DNA of 64,000 bases from Streptomyces termitum. Lineage in GTDB: Bacteria; Actinomycetota; Actinomycetes; Streptomycetales; Streptomycetaceae. The position numbers were made by a program, and so were the translations under genes. Where the stretch lies: contig NZ_BMUL01000002.1 of the NCBI RefSeq assembly GCF_014650175.1, forward strand, positions 563,150 through 627,149. Direction: 5' to 3'. Numbering within the stretch: the first letter of the stretch is position 1; every line of letters starts with the position of its first letter. Positions 17,550 to 25,958 of the stretch are shown in pieces. The notes below the pieces were generated by a model. It saw only the letters and a list, made by a program, of their open reading frames with translations. It was not told where the DNA came from and made no database searches.

Positions 17550-18191
17550 TCAGCGCAGCGCGTCCGCGACCTCCCGGGCCGCGTCCACGACGCGCGGACC
17601 GACCCGCTCCGGCACCGCGTCCGCGAGCATGACGACGCCGACGCTGCCCTCGATGCCGGTGATGCCGACGAGGGGGGCCGCGGCGCCGCTGGCACCGGCC
17701 TCCAGCTCGCCGTGGGTGAGGGTGAAGCCCGGTTCGATCAGGCTGCCCTGGCGGGCCGCGAGGATCGCCCGGCCGGCCGCGCCCCGGTCCAGCGGGTGCC
17801 GGAACCCGGCCCGGTAGGCGACGTGGTAGTCGGTCCAGGTCGGTTCGACGACGGCGACGGCGAGCGCCTCCGCCCCGTCGACGAGGGTGAGGTGCGCGGT
17901 CGCGCCGATGTCCTCGGCGAGGGAGCGCAGCGCGGGCAGGGCCGCCTCGCGCACCAGCGGGTGGACCTGGCGGCCGAGGCGCAGCACGCCGAGGCCCACG
18001 CGCGCGCGACCGCCGAGGTCGCGGCGGACGAGGGCGTGCTGTTCCAGGGTGGCGAGCAGACGGTAGACCACGGTCCGGTTGACGCCGAGTTTGTTGGACA
18101 ACTCGGTGACGGTCAGGCCGTGGTCGGTGTCGGCGAGCAGTTTGAGGACTCTCAGTCCCCGGTCGAGCGTCTGGGAGGTCTCCGCGGTCAC
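17550..18191 (-). CDS. IclR-family transcriptional regulator
   Basis: A 213-residue regulator. GTG 18191 is chosen because AAGGAGAGG precedes it by about 5 bases; longer in-frame extensions are Arg-rich and unlike the family. The HTH is SQTLDRGLRVLKLLADTDHGLTVTELSNKLGVNRTVVYRLLATLEQHALVRRD (residues ~5-60). The IclR effector domain follows, with ALRSLAEDIGATAHLTLVDGAEALAVAVVEP, YRAGFRHPLDRGAAGRAILAA and GVTGIEGSVGVVML-type segments. No catabolic gene is adjacent, so its target and ligand are unknown. A strong terminator closes the transcript. Confidence 0.92.
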   Translation of the reverse strand: MTAETSQTLDRGLRVLKLLADTDHGLTVTELSNKLGVNRTVVYRLLATLEQHALVRRDLGGRARVGLGVLRLGRQVHPLVREAALPALRSLAEDIGATAHLTLVDGAEALAVAVVEPTWTDYHVAYRAGFRHPLDRGAAGRAILAARQGSLIEPGFTLTHGELEAGASGAAAPLVGITGIEGSVGVVMLADAVPERVGPRVVDAAREVADALR

Positions 18192-18557
18192 GACGCCCTC
18201 TCCTTCGGAAGTGAGTGACGGCGGGCTCTCACGGGGTTCGCGGCGCCGGTCCCGTCGGCGACGCACGTCAGAGGCCGCCGGCAGGAAGGGGTACACCGGC
18301 TGCGCTCCGCGGCGGCGCTGCCACGGGGCGGTTGCTTTGTGCCGGGACAGTAGCGACCCGCTCCGCTCAGCGGAAGACCTCGTCCAGAATCCGGGCGCGG
18401 GCGACCGGATGCGGACGGTTCAGGACTTTCGTCGGCCCTCCTCGGGACTTTGGCTGACAAGAACGGCTTTGTCGTGCGCCTACCGTGGAGGTGCCGGAAG
18501 GCCGTCCGTGGGGGCCGGCGTCCGGTGCCGCCCCCCCGACCCCCGCGGGGTGCGGCG
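18192..18557. other. Intergenic region between the IclR and helicase genes
   Basis: It contains the upstream region of the IclR gene; a minus-strand TACTGT near 18348 is the only -10-like element noticed. No convincing gene was found: open frames here are Arg/Pro-rich with no ribosome site. Confidence 0.4.
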
Positions 18558-18589
18558 GAGGCCCGTACGACGGTGCTCGTACGGGCCTC
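18558..18589 (-). terminator. Terminator after the helicase gene
   Basis: A 12-bp perfect stem (18558-18569 with 18578-18589) with an 8-base loop, about 35 bases past the helicase stop on the minus strand. Confidence 0.7.
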
Positions 18590-18624
18590 GCGCATGTCCG
18601 GGGGCGGGGTCGCCGCCGCGGGGG

Positions 18625-20418
18625 TCACCGCATGCGGGTGGCCCACTCCTGGACCTTCTTGATCCGCTCGCGGATCTGGCCGGCGGTGGCCTCAGCGCTC
18701 GGCGGCCCGCCGCAGACGCGGCGCAGCTCGGTGTGGATCACGCCGTGCGGCTTGCCGCTCTGGTGGACGTAGGCGCCGACCATGGTGTTCAGCTGCTTGC
18801 GCAGTTCGAGGAGCTCCTTGTGGGAGACGACCGGGCGCCGCTCGGCGGGGAGTTCCAGCAGGTCTGCCTCGGTGTCGGGCTTCTTGCGGCTGTGCGCGAT
18901 CTGCCGGGCCTGCCGCTTCTGGAGGAGCAGCTGGACCTGGTCGGGCTCCAGGAGCCCGGGGATGCCGAGGTAGTCCTGCTCCTCCTCGCTGCCGGGGTGG
19001 GCCTGCATGCCGAACTCGGCGGCGTTGTAGAGGACGCGGTCGAAGACGGCGTCGGACTCCAGCGCCTCGAAGGGCAGCATGTCCTGCTCGCCGGTGTCCT
19101 CGTCCTGCTGCTTCTCGGCCTCCGCCATCTCCTTCTCGGACTCGGCGTACGGGTCCTCGTCGTCGCCCGCCTTCTTCGGCTTGTCGAGGACGTGGTCGCG
19201 CTCGACCTCCATCTCGCTGGCGAAGCCGAGGAGGGTGGGGATGGTGGGCAGGAAGACGGACGCGGTCTCGCCGCGCCGGCGGGAGCGCACGAAGCGGCCG
19301 ACGGCCTGGGCGAAGAACAGCGGCGTGGAGATGGTGGTGGCGTACACGCCGACGGCGAGCCGGGGCACGTCGACGCCCTCGGAGACCATGCGGACGGCGA
19401 CCATCCACCGGTCGGTGTTCTCGCTGAACTCGTCGATGCGGTCGGAGGCGGCCGCCTCGTCGGAGAGGACGACGGTCGCCTTCGTGCCGGTGATCTCGCG
19501 GATCAGCTTGGCGTAGGAGCGGGCCGAGTCCTGGTCGGAGGCGATGACGAGGCCGCCGGCGTCCGGAATGGACTTGCGGACCTCGGTGAGGCGCTGGTCG
19601 GCGGCGCGGAGCACGTTCGGCATCCAGTCGCCGCGCGGGTCGAGGGCGGTGCGCCACGCCTGCGAGATCGCGTCCTTGGTCATCGGTTCGCCGAGGCGGG
19701 CGGCGATCTCGTCGCCGGCCTTGGTCCGCCAGCGCATGTTGCCGCTGTAGGAGAGGAAGATGACCGGGCGGACGACGTTGTCGTTGAGGGCGTTGCCGTA
19801 GCCGTAGGTGTAGTCGGCGGAGGACCGCCGGATGCCGTCGTTCCCCTCCTCGTACGTGACGAAGGGGATGGGGTTGGTGTCGGAGCGGAACGGGGTGCCG
19901 GTGAGGGCGAGCCGCCGCGCGGCGGGCTCGAACGCCTCCAGGCACGCCTCGCCCCACGACTTGGAGTCACCGGCGTGGTGGATCTCGTCGAGGATGACGA
20001 GGGTCTTGCGCTGTTCGCAGCGGTTGCGGTGCAGCATGGGGCGCACGCCGACGCCGGCGTAGGTCAGCGCGACCCCGTCGTACTCCTTGCTGAGCGGTCC
20101 GGCGCTGTACTCCGGGTCCAGCTTGATCCCTATCCGTGCCGCGGCGGCCGCCCACTGCTTCTTGAGGTGCTCGGTGGGGGCCACGACCGTGATCTGCTGC
20201 ACCACGTGGTGGTGCAGCAGCCAGGACGCGAGGGTCAGGGCGAAGGTGGTCTTGCCGGCGCCGGGCGTGGCGACCGCGAGGAAGTCACGGGGCTGCTCCT
20301 GGATGTACTTCTCCATCGCGCCCTGCTGCCAGGCGCGCAGCTTGTTGGCGGTGCCCCAGGGAGCACGGCCGGGGAAGGCGGGAGAGAGGTGGTGTGAGGA
20401 GGTGGCGGTGGTAGTCAC
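18625..20418 (-). CDS. DEAD/DEAH-box (DEIH) superfamily 2 helicase
   Basis: A 597-residue helicase starting at GTG 20418 behind GGAG. Motifs in order: LRAWQQGAMEKYI (Q-like), ATPGAGKTTFALTLASWLL (Walker A), VVAPTEHLKKQW (Ia), LVILDEIHHAGDSKSWGE (II, DEIH), LALTGTPFRSD (III), GLVIASDQDSA (IV), MVAVRMVSEGVDVPRLAVGVYAT (V) and QAVGRFVRSRR (VI). The layout resembles the ResIII/UvrB-type helicase core. A C-terminal ~170 residues include an acidic segment (DDEDPYAESEKEMAEAEKQQDEDTGEQ) and a helical end. It is a single-gene unit conserved in streptomycetes as far as I know. Its DNA or RNA substrate is unknown. Confidence 0.92.
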   Translation of the reverse strand: MTTTATSSHHLSPAFPGRAPWGTANKLRAWQQGAMEKYIQEQPRDFLAVATPGAGKTTFALTLASWLLHHHVVQQITVVAPTEHLKKQWAAAAARIGIKLDPEYSAGPLSKEYDGVALTYAGVGVRPMLHRNRCEQRKTLVILDEIHHAGDSKSWGEACLEAFEPAARRLALTGTPFRSDTNPIPFVTYEEGNDGIRRSSADYTYGYGNALNDNVVRPVIFLSYSGNMRWRTKAGDEIAARLGEPMTKDAISQAWRTALDPRGDWMPNVLRAADQRLTEVRKSIPDAGGLVIASDQDSARSYAKLIREITGTKATVVLSDEAAASDRIDEFSENTDRWMVAVRMVSEGVDVPRLAVGVYATTISTPLFFAQAVGRFVRSRRRGETASVFLPTIPTLLGFASEMEVERDHVLDKPKKAGDDEDPYAESEKEMAEAEKQQDEDTGEQDMLPFEALESDAVFDRVLYNAAEFGMQAHPGSEEEQDYLGIPGLLEPDQVQLLLQKRQARQIAHSRKKPDTEADLLELPAERRPVVSHKELLELRKQLNTMVGAYVHQSGKPHGVIHTELRRVCGGPPSAEATAGQIRERIKKVQEWATRMR

Positions 20419-20601
20419 GATCTCCGGTTCGATGTTCGTCCAGATATGACAACCGGGCCACCTTACCGGCGGGGCGGGCGGAACCTCGATCGGACACCTG
20501 GCGGCCGGCGCCGTGACCTCGGGGCGTGCGGCGAGCATCACATCCGCCGCACGCTCCGGGGCCGTTCCTCCGTGCCCCCTCCGGCCGGGGGTCGCGGCGG
20601 G

Positions 20602-20979
20602 TCAGCGCGCGAACCCGGGGAGCCGGGCGGCGATGGCGGGCACGTCGAGGGCGCCCTGGCAGACGTCCAGGACGAACGCCTCGGCCCGGTCGACGTCGAA
20701 GCCGGGGTCGAGCGGGTGCCCGTTGAGGTGCAGGAAGACCCAGACCGCGTACCAGGAGACCCGCTTGTTGCCGTCCACGAGGGCGTGGTTGCGGGCGAGC
20801 GACTCCATGAGGGCGGCGGCCTGGTGCCAGACGCCGGGGTAGGCGTCCTCGCCGAAGACGCTGGAGCGGGGGCGCGCCAGGGCGGAGTCCAGGAGGCCCC
20901 GGTCCCGCACCCCGGGCTCCTCCAGCCGCGCCGCGAGGTCCAGCAGCTCGGGCAGGGTGAGGTGGTCGGCCGTGCTCAC
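20602..20979 (-). CDS. Doc-type Fic toxin
   Basis: A 125-residue Fic/Doc fold protein. The active-site motif is HALVDGNKRVSW, close to the Fic HxFx(D/E)GNxxR and the Doc HxFx(D/N)ANKR; the Phe position is Leu. Doc kinases phosphorylate EF-Tu, and Fic enzymes AMPylate targets; which applies here is not decidable. The segment PELLDLAARLEEPGVRDRGLLDSALARPRSSVFGED is typical of Doc toxins. It starts at GTG 20979, overlapping the preceding 65-aa gene by 4 bases, the usual antitoxin-toxin coupling. Confidence 0.88.
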   Translation of the reverse strand: MSTADHLTLPELLDLAARLEEPGVRDRGLLDSALARPRSSVFGEDAYPGVWHQAAALMESLARNHALVDGNKRVSWYAVWVFLHLNGHPLDPGFDVDRAEAFVLDVCQGALDVPAIAARLPGFAR

Positions 20980-21173
20980 GCCAGCCTCCGGTTCAGCTCG
21001 CCGCTGGCCGCGAGGACGTGCGCGGCGGCCTCCTCGAAACGGCGGGCGCGGGCGGGCGGCGCGGCGGCCCCGGGGGTTTCCCCGGGCGCCGTCCCGGCCC
21101 CCGCCGCGGACTCGTCCCCGGGGGCCTCCCCGGGGGCTTCCCCGTCGGGGCGGGCGTGCGGGCGATCGGTCAT
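20976..21173 (-). CDS. Putative antitoxin partner of the Doc toxin (65 aa)
   Basis: Residues 1-40 are low-complexity Gly/Glu/Ala/Pro (GEAPGEAPGDES type). The last 25, RARRFEEAAAHVLAASGELNRRLA, look like one amphipathic helix. In Phd-type and CopG-type antitoxins a C-terminal helix neutralises Doc. Here that helix is recognisable but no ribbon-helix-helix or Phd DNA-binding fold is visible. The start ATG lies 31 bases after the MFS gene. If real, it would neutralise without autoregulating the operon. Position and overlap are the main evidence. Confidence 0.65.
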   Translation of the reverse strand: MTDRPHARPDGEAPGEAPGDESAAGAGTAPGETPGAAAPPARARRFEEAAAHVLAASGELNRRLA

Positions 21174-21204
21174 GCCGGACGGTACCGCGCGCCGCCGCCC
21201 GGGT

Positions 21205-22671
21205 TCAGCCGGTTTTCGCGGCCGCGGGGCCGTGCAGCCGGGTCGCCACCCAGGCCCCGGCCGCCGCGACCGCCGCCATGGGCAGGAAGACGGCGGCGAA
21301 GGCGGAGGGATGGGAGGACCCGGCGGCGGCGGCCCCGGCCTCGTGGCCGACCGTGCCGCCGCCGAGGGCGGCGAAGGCCGCGCCGCCCGCCGCGAGCAGC
21401 AGCACGTTGGACAGGCCGTCGGAGATCTGGAGGGCGGCCGAGTTCGCGCCCGCCTCCTCCGGCGGGGACAGCTTCATCAGGAGCACGCTGGTGGAGGCGA
21501 TCACGGCGCCCATGCCGAGGCAGCCGAAGGCCCAGGCGACCGCGACCGTCCAGACCGGCACCGCCGGGATCAGCACGCTCGGCGCGGTGAGGATCGAGAG
21601 GGCGACCAGGCCCATGCCGGCGACGACGAGCCGTTCGCGGTACGGCTCCGTCCACGGCCGCGACTGGATCCAGGATCCAAGCGCCCAGGTGAGGCCGCCC
21701 ATGGCCAGCGACAGGCCGGCGAACGTCGGGCTCAGCCCGCGCTGGGTGACGAGCATCAGCGGCACGAAGGACTCCGCCGCGATGAAGGAACCGGCGGCGA
21801 CACCGCGCAGCAGGATCACCGACGGCAGCCCGCGCGCGGCCCGCACCGTGCCGCGCGGCAGCAGCCCCCGGACCGCCGGCACCAGCAGCGCGGCGCCCGC
21901 GACGGCGGGCAGCAGCGACAGCCAGCGCAGCTCCTGCCCGGCGTACTGGAGCAGCCCGGCGCCCGCCGAGATCGCGAGGGCCAGCAGGATCCGGCGCCGG
22001 TCCCAGGCCGCGACGGGCGCCTCGGGGTCGGCCGGCCCGGAGGCGGTGCGGCGGATCGCGGGCAGCGCGAGGACGAGCGGCAGCACGACGAGGACCGGGA
22101 TGCCGACGAAGACCCACCGCCACCCCAGGTGCTCGGTGATCGTCCCGGAGGCGAGCGGCCCGACCACCGAGGGCACGACCCAGCTCGCCGCGAAGGCCGC
22201 CATGATCGCGGGCCGCAGGTGCTCCTCGTACGCCCGGCTGACCACCACGTACAACGCGACGATCACCAGCCCGCCGCCCAGCCCCTGCACGGCCCGCCCG
22301 AGGATGAACACCCACATCGAGGCGGCGGTCCCCGACAGCAGCAGCCCGACCGCGAAGGCGCTGATGCCCACCGTCAGCGGCGTCAGCGGCCCGTTCCGGT
22401 CGGACCACTGCCCCGCGACGACCATGCCGAAGAGACTCGTCGTGAAGTACGCCGAGAACGCGAAGGCGTACACGGATATCCCGTCCAGCTCCCGCGCCGC
22501 CACCGGCATCGCGGTCCCCACCGCCGTCGCCTCGAAGGCGATCAGCAGCACGACGGAGACGATCCCGACACTGAGCGCCCGGTGCGCGGCGTCCATGACG
22601 GAACCGCGCGGGGGCTCGGGGGGCGGCGGCACGGCGATGCTCTCGGCATCACGGGGTTCGAGGACGCTCAT
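21205..22671 (-). CDS. MFS drug exporter (14-helix DHA2-like)
   Basis: A 488-residue transporter from ATG 22671. Segments include ALSVGIVSVVLLIAFEATAVGTAMPVAARELDG, AYFTTSLFGMVVAGQWSDRNGPLTP (motif A region), ILGRAVQGLGGGLVIVALYVVVSR (the GLGGG helix typical of DHA2 pumps) and WRWVFVGIPVLVVLPLVLAL. It would export hydrophobic drugs or metabolites using the proton gradient. No adjacent regulator was found. An exact 14-base copy of the core of the intergenic tandem repeat lies within it at 21665-21678, encoding part of GSWIQSRPW. Confidence 0.88.
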   Translation of the reverse strand: MSVLEPRDAESIAVPPPPEPPRGSVMDAAHRALSVGIVSVVLLIAFEATAVGTAMPVAARELDGISVYAFAFSAYFTTSLFGMVVAGQWSDRNGPLTPLTVGISAFAVGLLLSGTAASMWVFILGRAVQGLGGGLVIVALYVVVSRAYEEHLRPAIMAAFAASWVVPSVVGPLASGTITEHLGWRWVFVGIPVLVVLPLVLALPAIRRTASGPADPEAPVAAWDRRRILLALAISAGAGLLQYAGQELRWLSLLPAVAGAALLVPAVRGLLPRGTVRAARGLPSVILLRGVAAGSFIAAESFVPLMLVTQRGLSPTFAGLSLAMGGLTWALGSWIQSRPWTEPYRERLVVAGMGLVALSILTAPSVLIPAVPVWTVAVAWAFGCLGMGAVIASTSVLLMKLSPPEEAGANSAALQISDGLSNVLLLAAGGAAFAALGGGTVGHEAGAAAAGSSHPSAFAAVFLPMAAVAAAGAWVATRLHGPAAAKTG

Positions 22672-22910
22672 GGCCCCAGGGTAAGGGTCGTCCCCACAGA
22701 TGACCCCTGTCGCGAGTCCCCTCCCCCTTCCGCCCTTGGTCGTACGCCCCCGGCTACCCGCCCCTGCTCCGGAAGACGGGCTTCCCCTCCGGCCCCGCCC
22801 GACTGTGAACGGTGTGTGGCAGGCGTATTGCAGCTCCGTGGCGCACCTCGGGAATCCCTTGAGCCCCTTCCGTCCGGCTCCTAGTGTCTTTCTTGTCGCC
22901 ACACCGACAT

Positions 22911-22982
22911 GACCGTGTGCCCGAGTGGTTCAGGGGCTCGTCTGCAAAGCGAGTGACGTCGGTTCGAATCCGACCACGGTCT
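22911..22982 (+). tRNA. tRNA-Cys (GCA)
   Basis: The cloverleaf folds by eye: acceptor GACCGTG/CACGGTC (7 bp), D arm CCC/GGG, anticodon arm CTCGT-CTGCAAA-GCGAG with anticodon GCA, T arm GTCGG-TTCGAAT-CCGAC. The discriminator base is U, the known identity base for cysteine tRNAs. CCA is not encoded (CCG follows). Total 72 nt. A hairpin terminator follows after 10 bases. The cassette downstream has lower GC, so this may be an old integration site, but no repeated 3' end was found in the window. Confidence 0.93.
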
Positions 22983-22992
22983 CCGGAGAATC

Positions 22993-23026
22993 GAGTCCCG
23001 CATCCGTCCGCACGGGTGCGGGACTC
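22993..23026 (+). terminator. Terminator of tRNA-Cys
   Basis: 15-bp stem with one mismatch (22993-23007 with 23012-23026), 4-base loop, followed by GTTCTGT. Confidence 0.8.
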
Positions 23027-23058
23027 GTTCTGTCCGGGGCCGTACCACCCATGTGACG

Positions 23059-23103
23059 ACAGGCCGGGTTTCCGAGGCGCTCGGCCTTGGAAACCTGGCC
23101 TGT
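23059..23103 (-). terminator. Terminator of the WXG100-like cassette
   Basis: Arms 23059-23078 and 23083-23103 pair over about 20 bp with two mismatches. It lies 41 bases beyond the stop codon of the lipoprotein gene. Confidence 0.75.
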
Positions 23104-23144
23104 TTCAGCCGGTGAAATCGTCTGTCACCACCCGCCGTCCAGCC

Positions 23145-23789
23145 CTACGCGGCGGGCAGCGGCTTCACCACGGGGTCCCCCTTCAGGGGGTCGCCCTCGC
23201 AGCCGAGCGCGTCGGCGGCCCGGCCCGCCAGGATGTAGAGCAGCTCGATCTGCCGCTTCCTGGCCTCGGTGTCGTTCCGCCGCTCGGAGTTGCTCAGGTT
23301 CGCGAGTTCGACGTGGAACAACATCCTTTGAGAGGCCTCCGCGAGGTCCCCTGGCAGTCGGCACGCCACGGAAAGCTGGGCAAGCCAGTAGGTCGACTCG
23401 ACGTGCACCCCGTTGACGTCGTAACGGGCAATCTTTTCCCGCGCCACTTTGCCCCACTCCAACTCGCCGGGCAAGGCCCATGCGAATTCGACATCCGCGC
23501 CCTTCGAGTTCCGGTCGGGCCGGGGGTCGTAGACACAGGTGTAAAGGGATTCGTCCTTCATCTGACGCAGATGGACGCCAAGGCTCTGCACCAACTCCTC
23601 CGTCGTCCTGTGGATGGTGGTGTAGAACCGATCGGACCGGATCGCCTGCTGTACCGCCTTCTCGCCTTTCGAACCTTTCTCCATGCTACAGAGAGATCTT
23701 GCGGCAGGCTTCGGCTCGGGCTCGGACGTGCAGGACGTGACCAGTGCGGCGAGGACGAGGAGGCCGGTGAATTGTTTGCGCATCGCCAT
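23145..23789 (-). CDS. Cassette lipoprotein of unknown function (214 aa)
   Basis: The N terminus MAMRKQFTGLLVLAALVTSCTSEPEP is a lipoprotein signal with lipobox VTSC, so the mature protein would be anchored to the outer face of the membrane by Cys20. The rest has no recognised domain; it contains three further Cys (ARSLCSMEK, YTCVYDPRP, VACRLPGD) plus LGCEGDP near the end, so disulfides are possible. It starts 2 bases after the stop of the 718-aa gene, hence is translationally linked. Base composition is visibly less GC-rich than neighbours. Probably a partner or immunity-like component of the cassette; that is inference. Confidence 0.8.
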   Translation of the reverse strand: MAMRKQFTGLLVLAALVTSCTSEPEPKPAARSLCSMEKGSKGEKAVQQAIRSDRFYTTIHRTTEELVQSLGVHLRQMKDESLYTCVYDPRPDRNSKGADVEFAWALPGELEWGKVAREKIARYDVNGVHVESTYWLAQLSVACRLPGDLAEASQRMLFHVELANLSNSERRNDTEARKRQIELLYILAGRAADALGCEGDPLKGDPVVKPLPAA

Positions 23790-23791
23790 CC

Positions 23792-25948
23792 TCACTTCGG
23801 TGACTGAAGATGCGCCCTGGCCGCATCCCTGCCACTGGTGAAAGAAGTATTTGCCTCGTTCTTCGATTCCCTGAAGGCATTTTCCTTCTCGATTTCCTCT
23901 CGCTCTCCCCAGTTGTCCATCATCTGGTTGAGACCGTCCGCTCCCCTGCCGTACCCCTCGCTTCCTTCCCGCTTCGCCGTGTCCTCGGCGTCGTCCTTGG
24001 CACTCTGCTCCCATTCGAAGCCGATCGTGTCGATGAGCGAACTGGCCGCCGAGCCCACCACCGGAAGCTCTCCGATGACCCCGTTGACACCGTTGACCGT
24101 GTAATTGGACGTCTGCTCCGCCCACTTCTCCCGGTCGTCCTGCTTGTCGGCGTAGACGTCGGCACCGATTCCGTTGAGCGCGCCCATGGCATGGCCGATG
24201 CCGCTGGCCCGGTTGTTCCAGTCGGCGCTGGAATCGTGCGGGGTCCCCGAGAACGCCAGGGCCTCGTTCAGCACCGACGCGGAGTAGGTGCGCTCCGCTT
24301 CGTGCAGGAGGGAGAAGGCGGGGGCGTCGTCCGCGATGCCCCGCATGACGCGTACGAGGCTGCCCTGCCCCACGGCGAGGTGCGCTTCCTTCCCCGAGCC
24401 GTTGATGGAGTCGCTGCCGCCGACACCGCCGTAGTCCGACTCCTGTCCCTGAAGGATCACATGGGTGTCGGAGACGTAGTCGGCCATCGCCTGCGCCATC
24501 GGCCGGCGCAGGTTCCCCAGCTGCTCCGGGAACTGGTCGCCGCCCATCTCGCTGTCGAGCAGCCGGATCGCGTGGTGCATGACGCGCGCCTGGCCCTCGG
24601 TGTGCGGGCCGGGCGGACCCAGCTTCTCGCCCGGCTCGTGCCCGGTGGCCGCGGCCTGAATGGCCGCGCCGAGACCTCCCGCCCGGGGATCGCCGTCGAG
24701 TTCCCGCAGCGGGCCGTACAGCGGCGCGCTGTAGGAGTAGTCGTCCCACTCGCGCTCGGTCAGCAGGTAGGCGAGGTGGTCGTTCTTGTTCCCCGCGGCG
24801 GCCGGGTCGAGGAAGTACTCGGCCGCCTTCGGGTCCTCGCTCATGGTCTTGAGCAGTGCGTCCAGCGGGTCGACCACGACGTTCGGGCGCTTGGGGTCGT
24901 AGGCGTGCGACCAGTTCGCGTCGCCGTCCTTCTCCGCCTCGATGATGCCGTCGCCCACGTCGTTGAGGAACTGCTTGCCGTAGCCGTCGCCGTTCTCCAT
25001 CAGCGTCGCGAGGATCTGGTATCCGTGCACCGGGAGGAGCTTGTCCAGCGATTCGCCGCCGAAGTCCTTGAGTCCTTCGAGGAACGGCTTGTAGGCGTAG
25101 CTGTTCGGGTCCTGGGTGCCCGAGGCGATCGTCGCGGCGAGGCTCGCGGTGATGGACTCGTAGAGCTTCTTGTCGGCCGCCGAGACGTCGCGGCCGTGGG
25201 CCGCCATGTTCAGCTGGTCGGCGAGCCGCATCGTGCCCTCCGCGCCCAGCGCGTCCAGGTACGCCTCGCTGAAATGCTTGTCGTCGGCGTTCCGGCTCAT
25301 CACCTGCCGGTAACTCTCAAGCTCTTCGGGCGAGGCTTTACCCGAACGGACCTTCTCCGTGAGGGCCAGGGCCTCCACCGCCTCGACGTCGCCGACCGGA
25401 TGGGAGTTGAACCCGAACGGCTGGCTCCCGTCCGCTCCCGAAGCGTTCAGAAGAGCCCGCTTCACGTCTTCGTCGTACTCGTTGACCGCCTTCACCGCGT
25501 TCATGATGGCGCGGGTGTGGGACTGCTCGACGCCGGGGAGGTCCGGGTCGTGGCGAATGGTCTTCGCCGTTTCCGCGTCGACCTTGCTGAAGTCGTAACG
25601 CGCGACGCCGCTCTCCGAGACCTTCATCCCCGCGCCGACGGCGTCCGCGACCGCCGACTTCACCGCCGCCTTGAGTTCGACGAACCTGGCGTGGGCGTCG
25701 AGGAAGAGCGACTCCATGGCGCGTGCTTCCTTCTGCGCGGAGTCGTACTCCTTTCTCGTCACCACGAAGACGTTGAGCGCCGCACCGGCGCTCTCCCCGG
25801 TCCATCCGCTTCCGGTCGAGACGCTCTGCACTTCCTTCTCGAAGATGTCCTCGAGAATCTTGAACTTGGCCGCCATGCTCTTCCAGCCCTCCGCGGCACC
25901 GGTGAGAGCGGAGAAGTCCATTTCCATGATCTGCTGATAGCTCGGCAC
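23792..25948 (-). CDS. Large WXG100-like protein (718 aa), candidate type VII-linked protein
   Basis: Residues ~1-110 form a predicted helical hairpin with a central GSGWTGESAGAA turn, similar to the W-x-G of ESX/WXG100 proteins: MPSYQQIMEMDFSALTGAAEGW, then EYDSAQKEARAMESLFLDAHARFVELKAAVKSAV. The remaining ~600 residues are mostly helical and acidic with no enzyme motif I can name. I recall similar large proteins, several per genome, in Streptomyces, annotated as unknown (possibly DUF6571-like). No signal peptide, so export would need a type VII-like route. It sits between a 143-aa gene (10 bases upstream) and a lipoprotein (2 bases downstream). GC is reduced, especially near its 3' end. Confidence 0.75.
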   Translation of the reverse strand: MPSYQQIMEMDFSALTGAAEGWKSMAAKFKILEDIFEKEVQSVSTGSGWTGESAGAALNVFVVTRKEYDSAQKEARAMESLFLDAHARFVELKAAVKSAVADAVGAGMKVSESGVARYDFSKVDAETAKTIRHDPDLPGVEQSHTRAIMNAVKAVNEYDEDVKRALLNASGADGSQPFGFNSHPVGDVEAVEALALTEKVRSGKASPEELESYRQVMSRNADDKHFSEAYLDALGAEGTMRLADQLNMAAHGRDVSAADKKLYESITASLAATIASGTQDPNSYAYKPFLEGLKDFGGESLDKLLPVHGYQILATLMENGDGYGKQFLNDVGDGIIEAEKDGDANWSHAYDPKRPNVVVDPLDALLKTMSEDPKAAEYFLDPAAAGNKNDHLAYLLTEREWDDYSYSAPLYGPLRELDGDPRAGGLGAAIQAAATGHEPGEKLGPPGPHTEGQARVMHHAIRLLDSEMGGDQFPEQLGNLRRPMAQAMADYVSDTHVILQGQESDYGGVGGSDSINGSGKEAHLAVGQGSLVRVMRGIADDAPAFSLLHEAERTYSASVLNEALAFSGTPHDSSADWNNRASGIGHAMGALNGIGADVYADKQDDREKWAEQTSNYTVNGVNGVIGELPVVGSAASSLIDTIGFEWEQSAKDDAEDTAKREGSEGYGRGADGLNQMMDNWGEREEIEKENAFRESKNEANTSFTSGRDAARAHLQSPK

Positions 25949-25958
25949 GGTTCCCTCC

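Noticed and set aside
14454-17632. Very long overlapping frames on both strands (up to about 1000 codons)
   Set aside because: They cross several real genes and intergenic repeats, are Arg/Pro/Gly-rich and contain no domain. They exist because stop codons are rare at this GC.
18450-18662. Possible short gene upstream of the helicase terminator
   Set aside because: Arg/Pro-rich, no ribosome site, and it overlaps the terminator hairpin.
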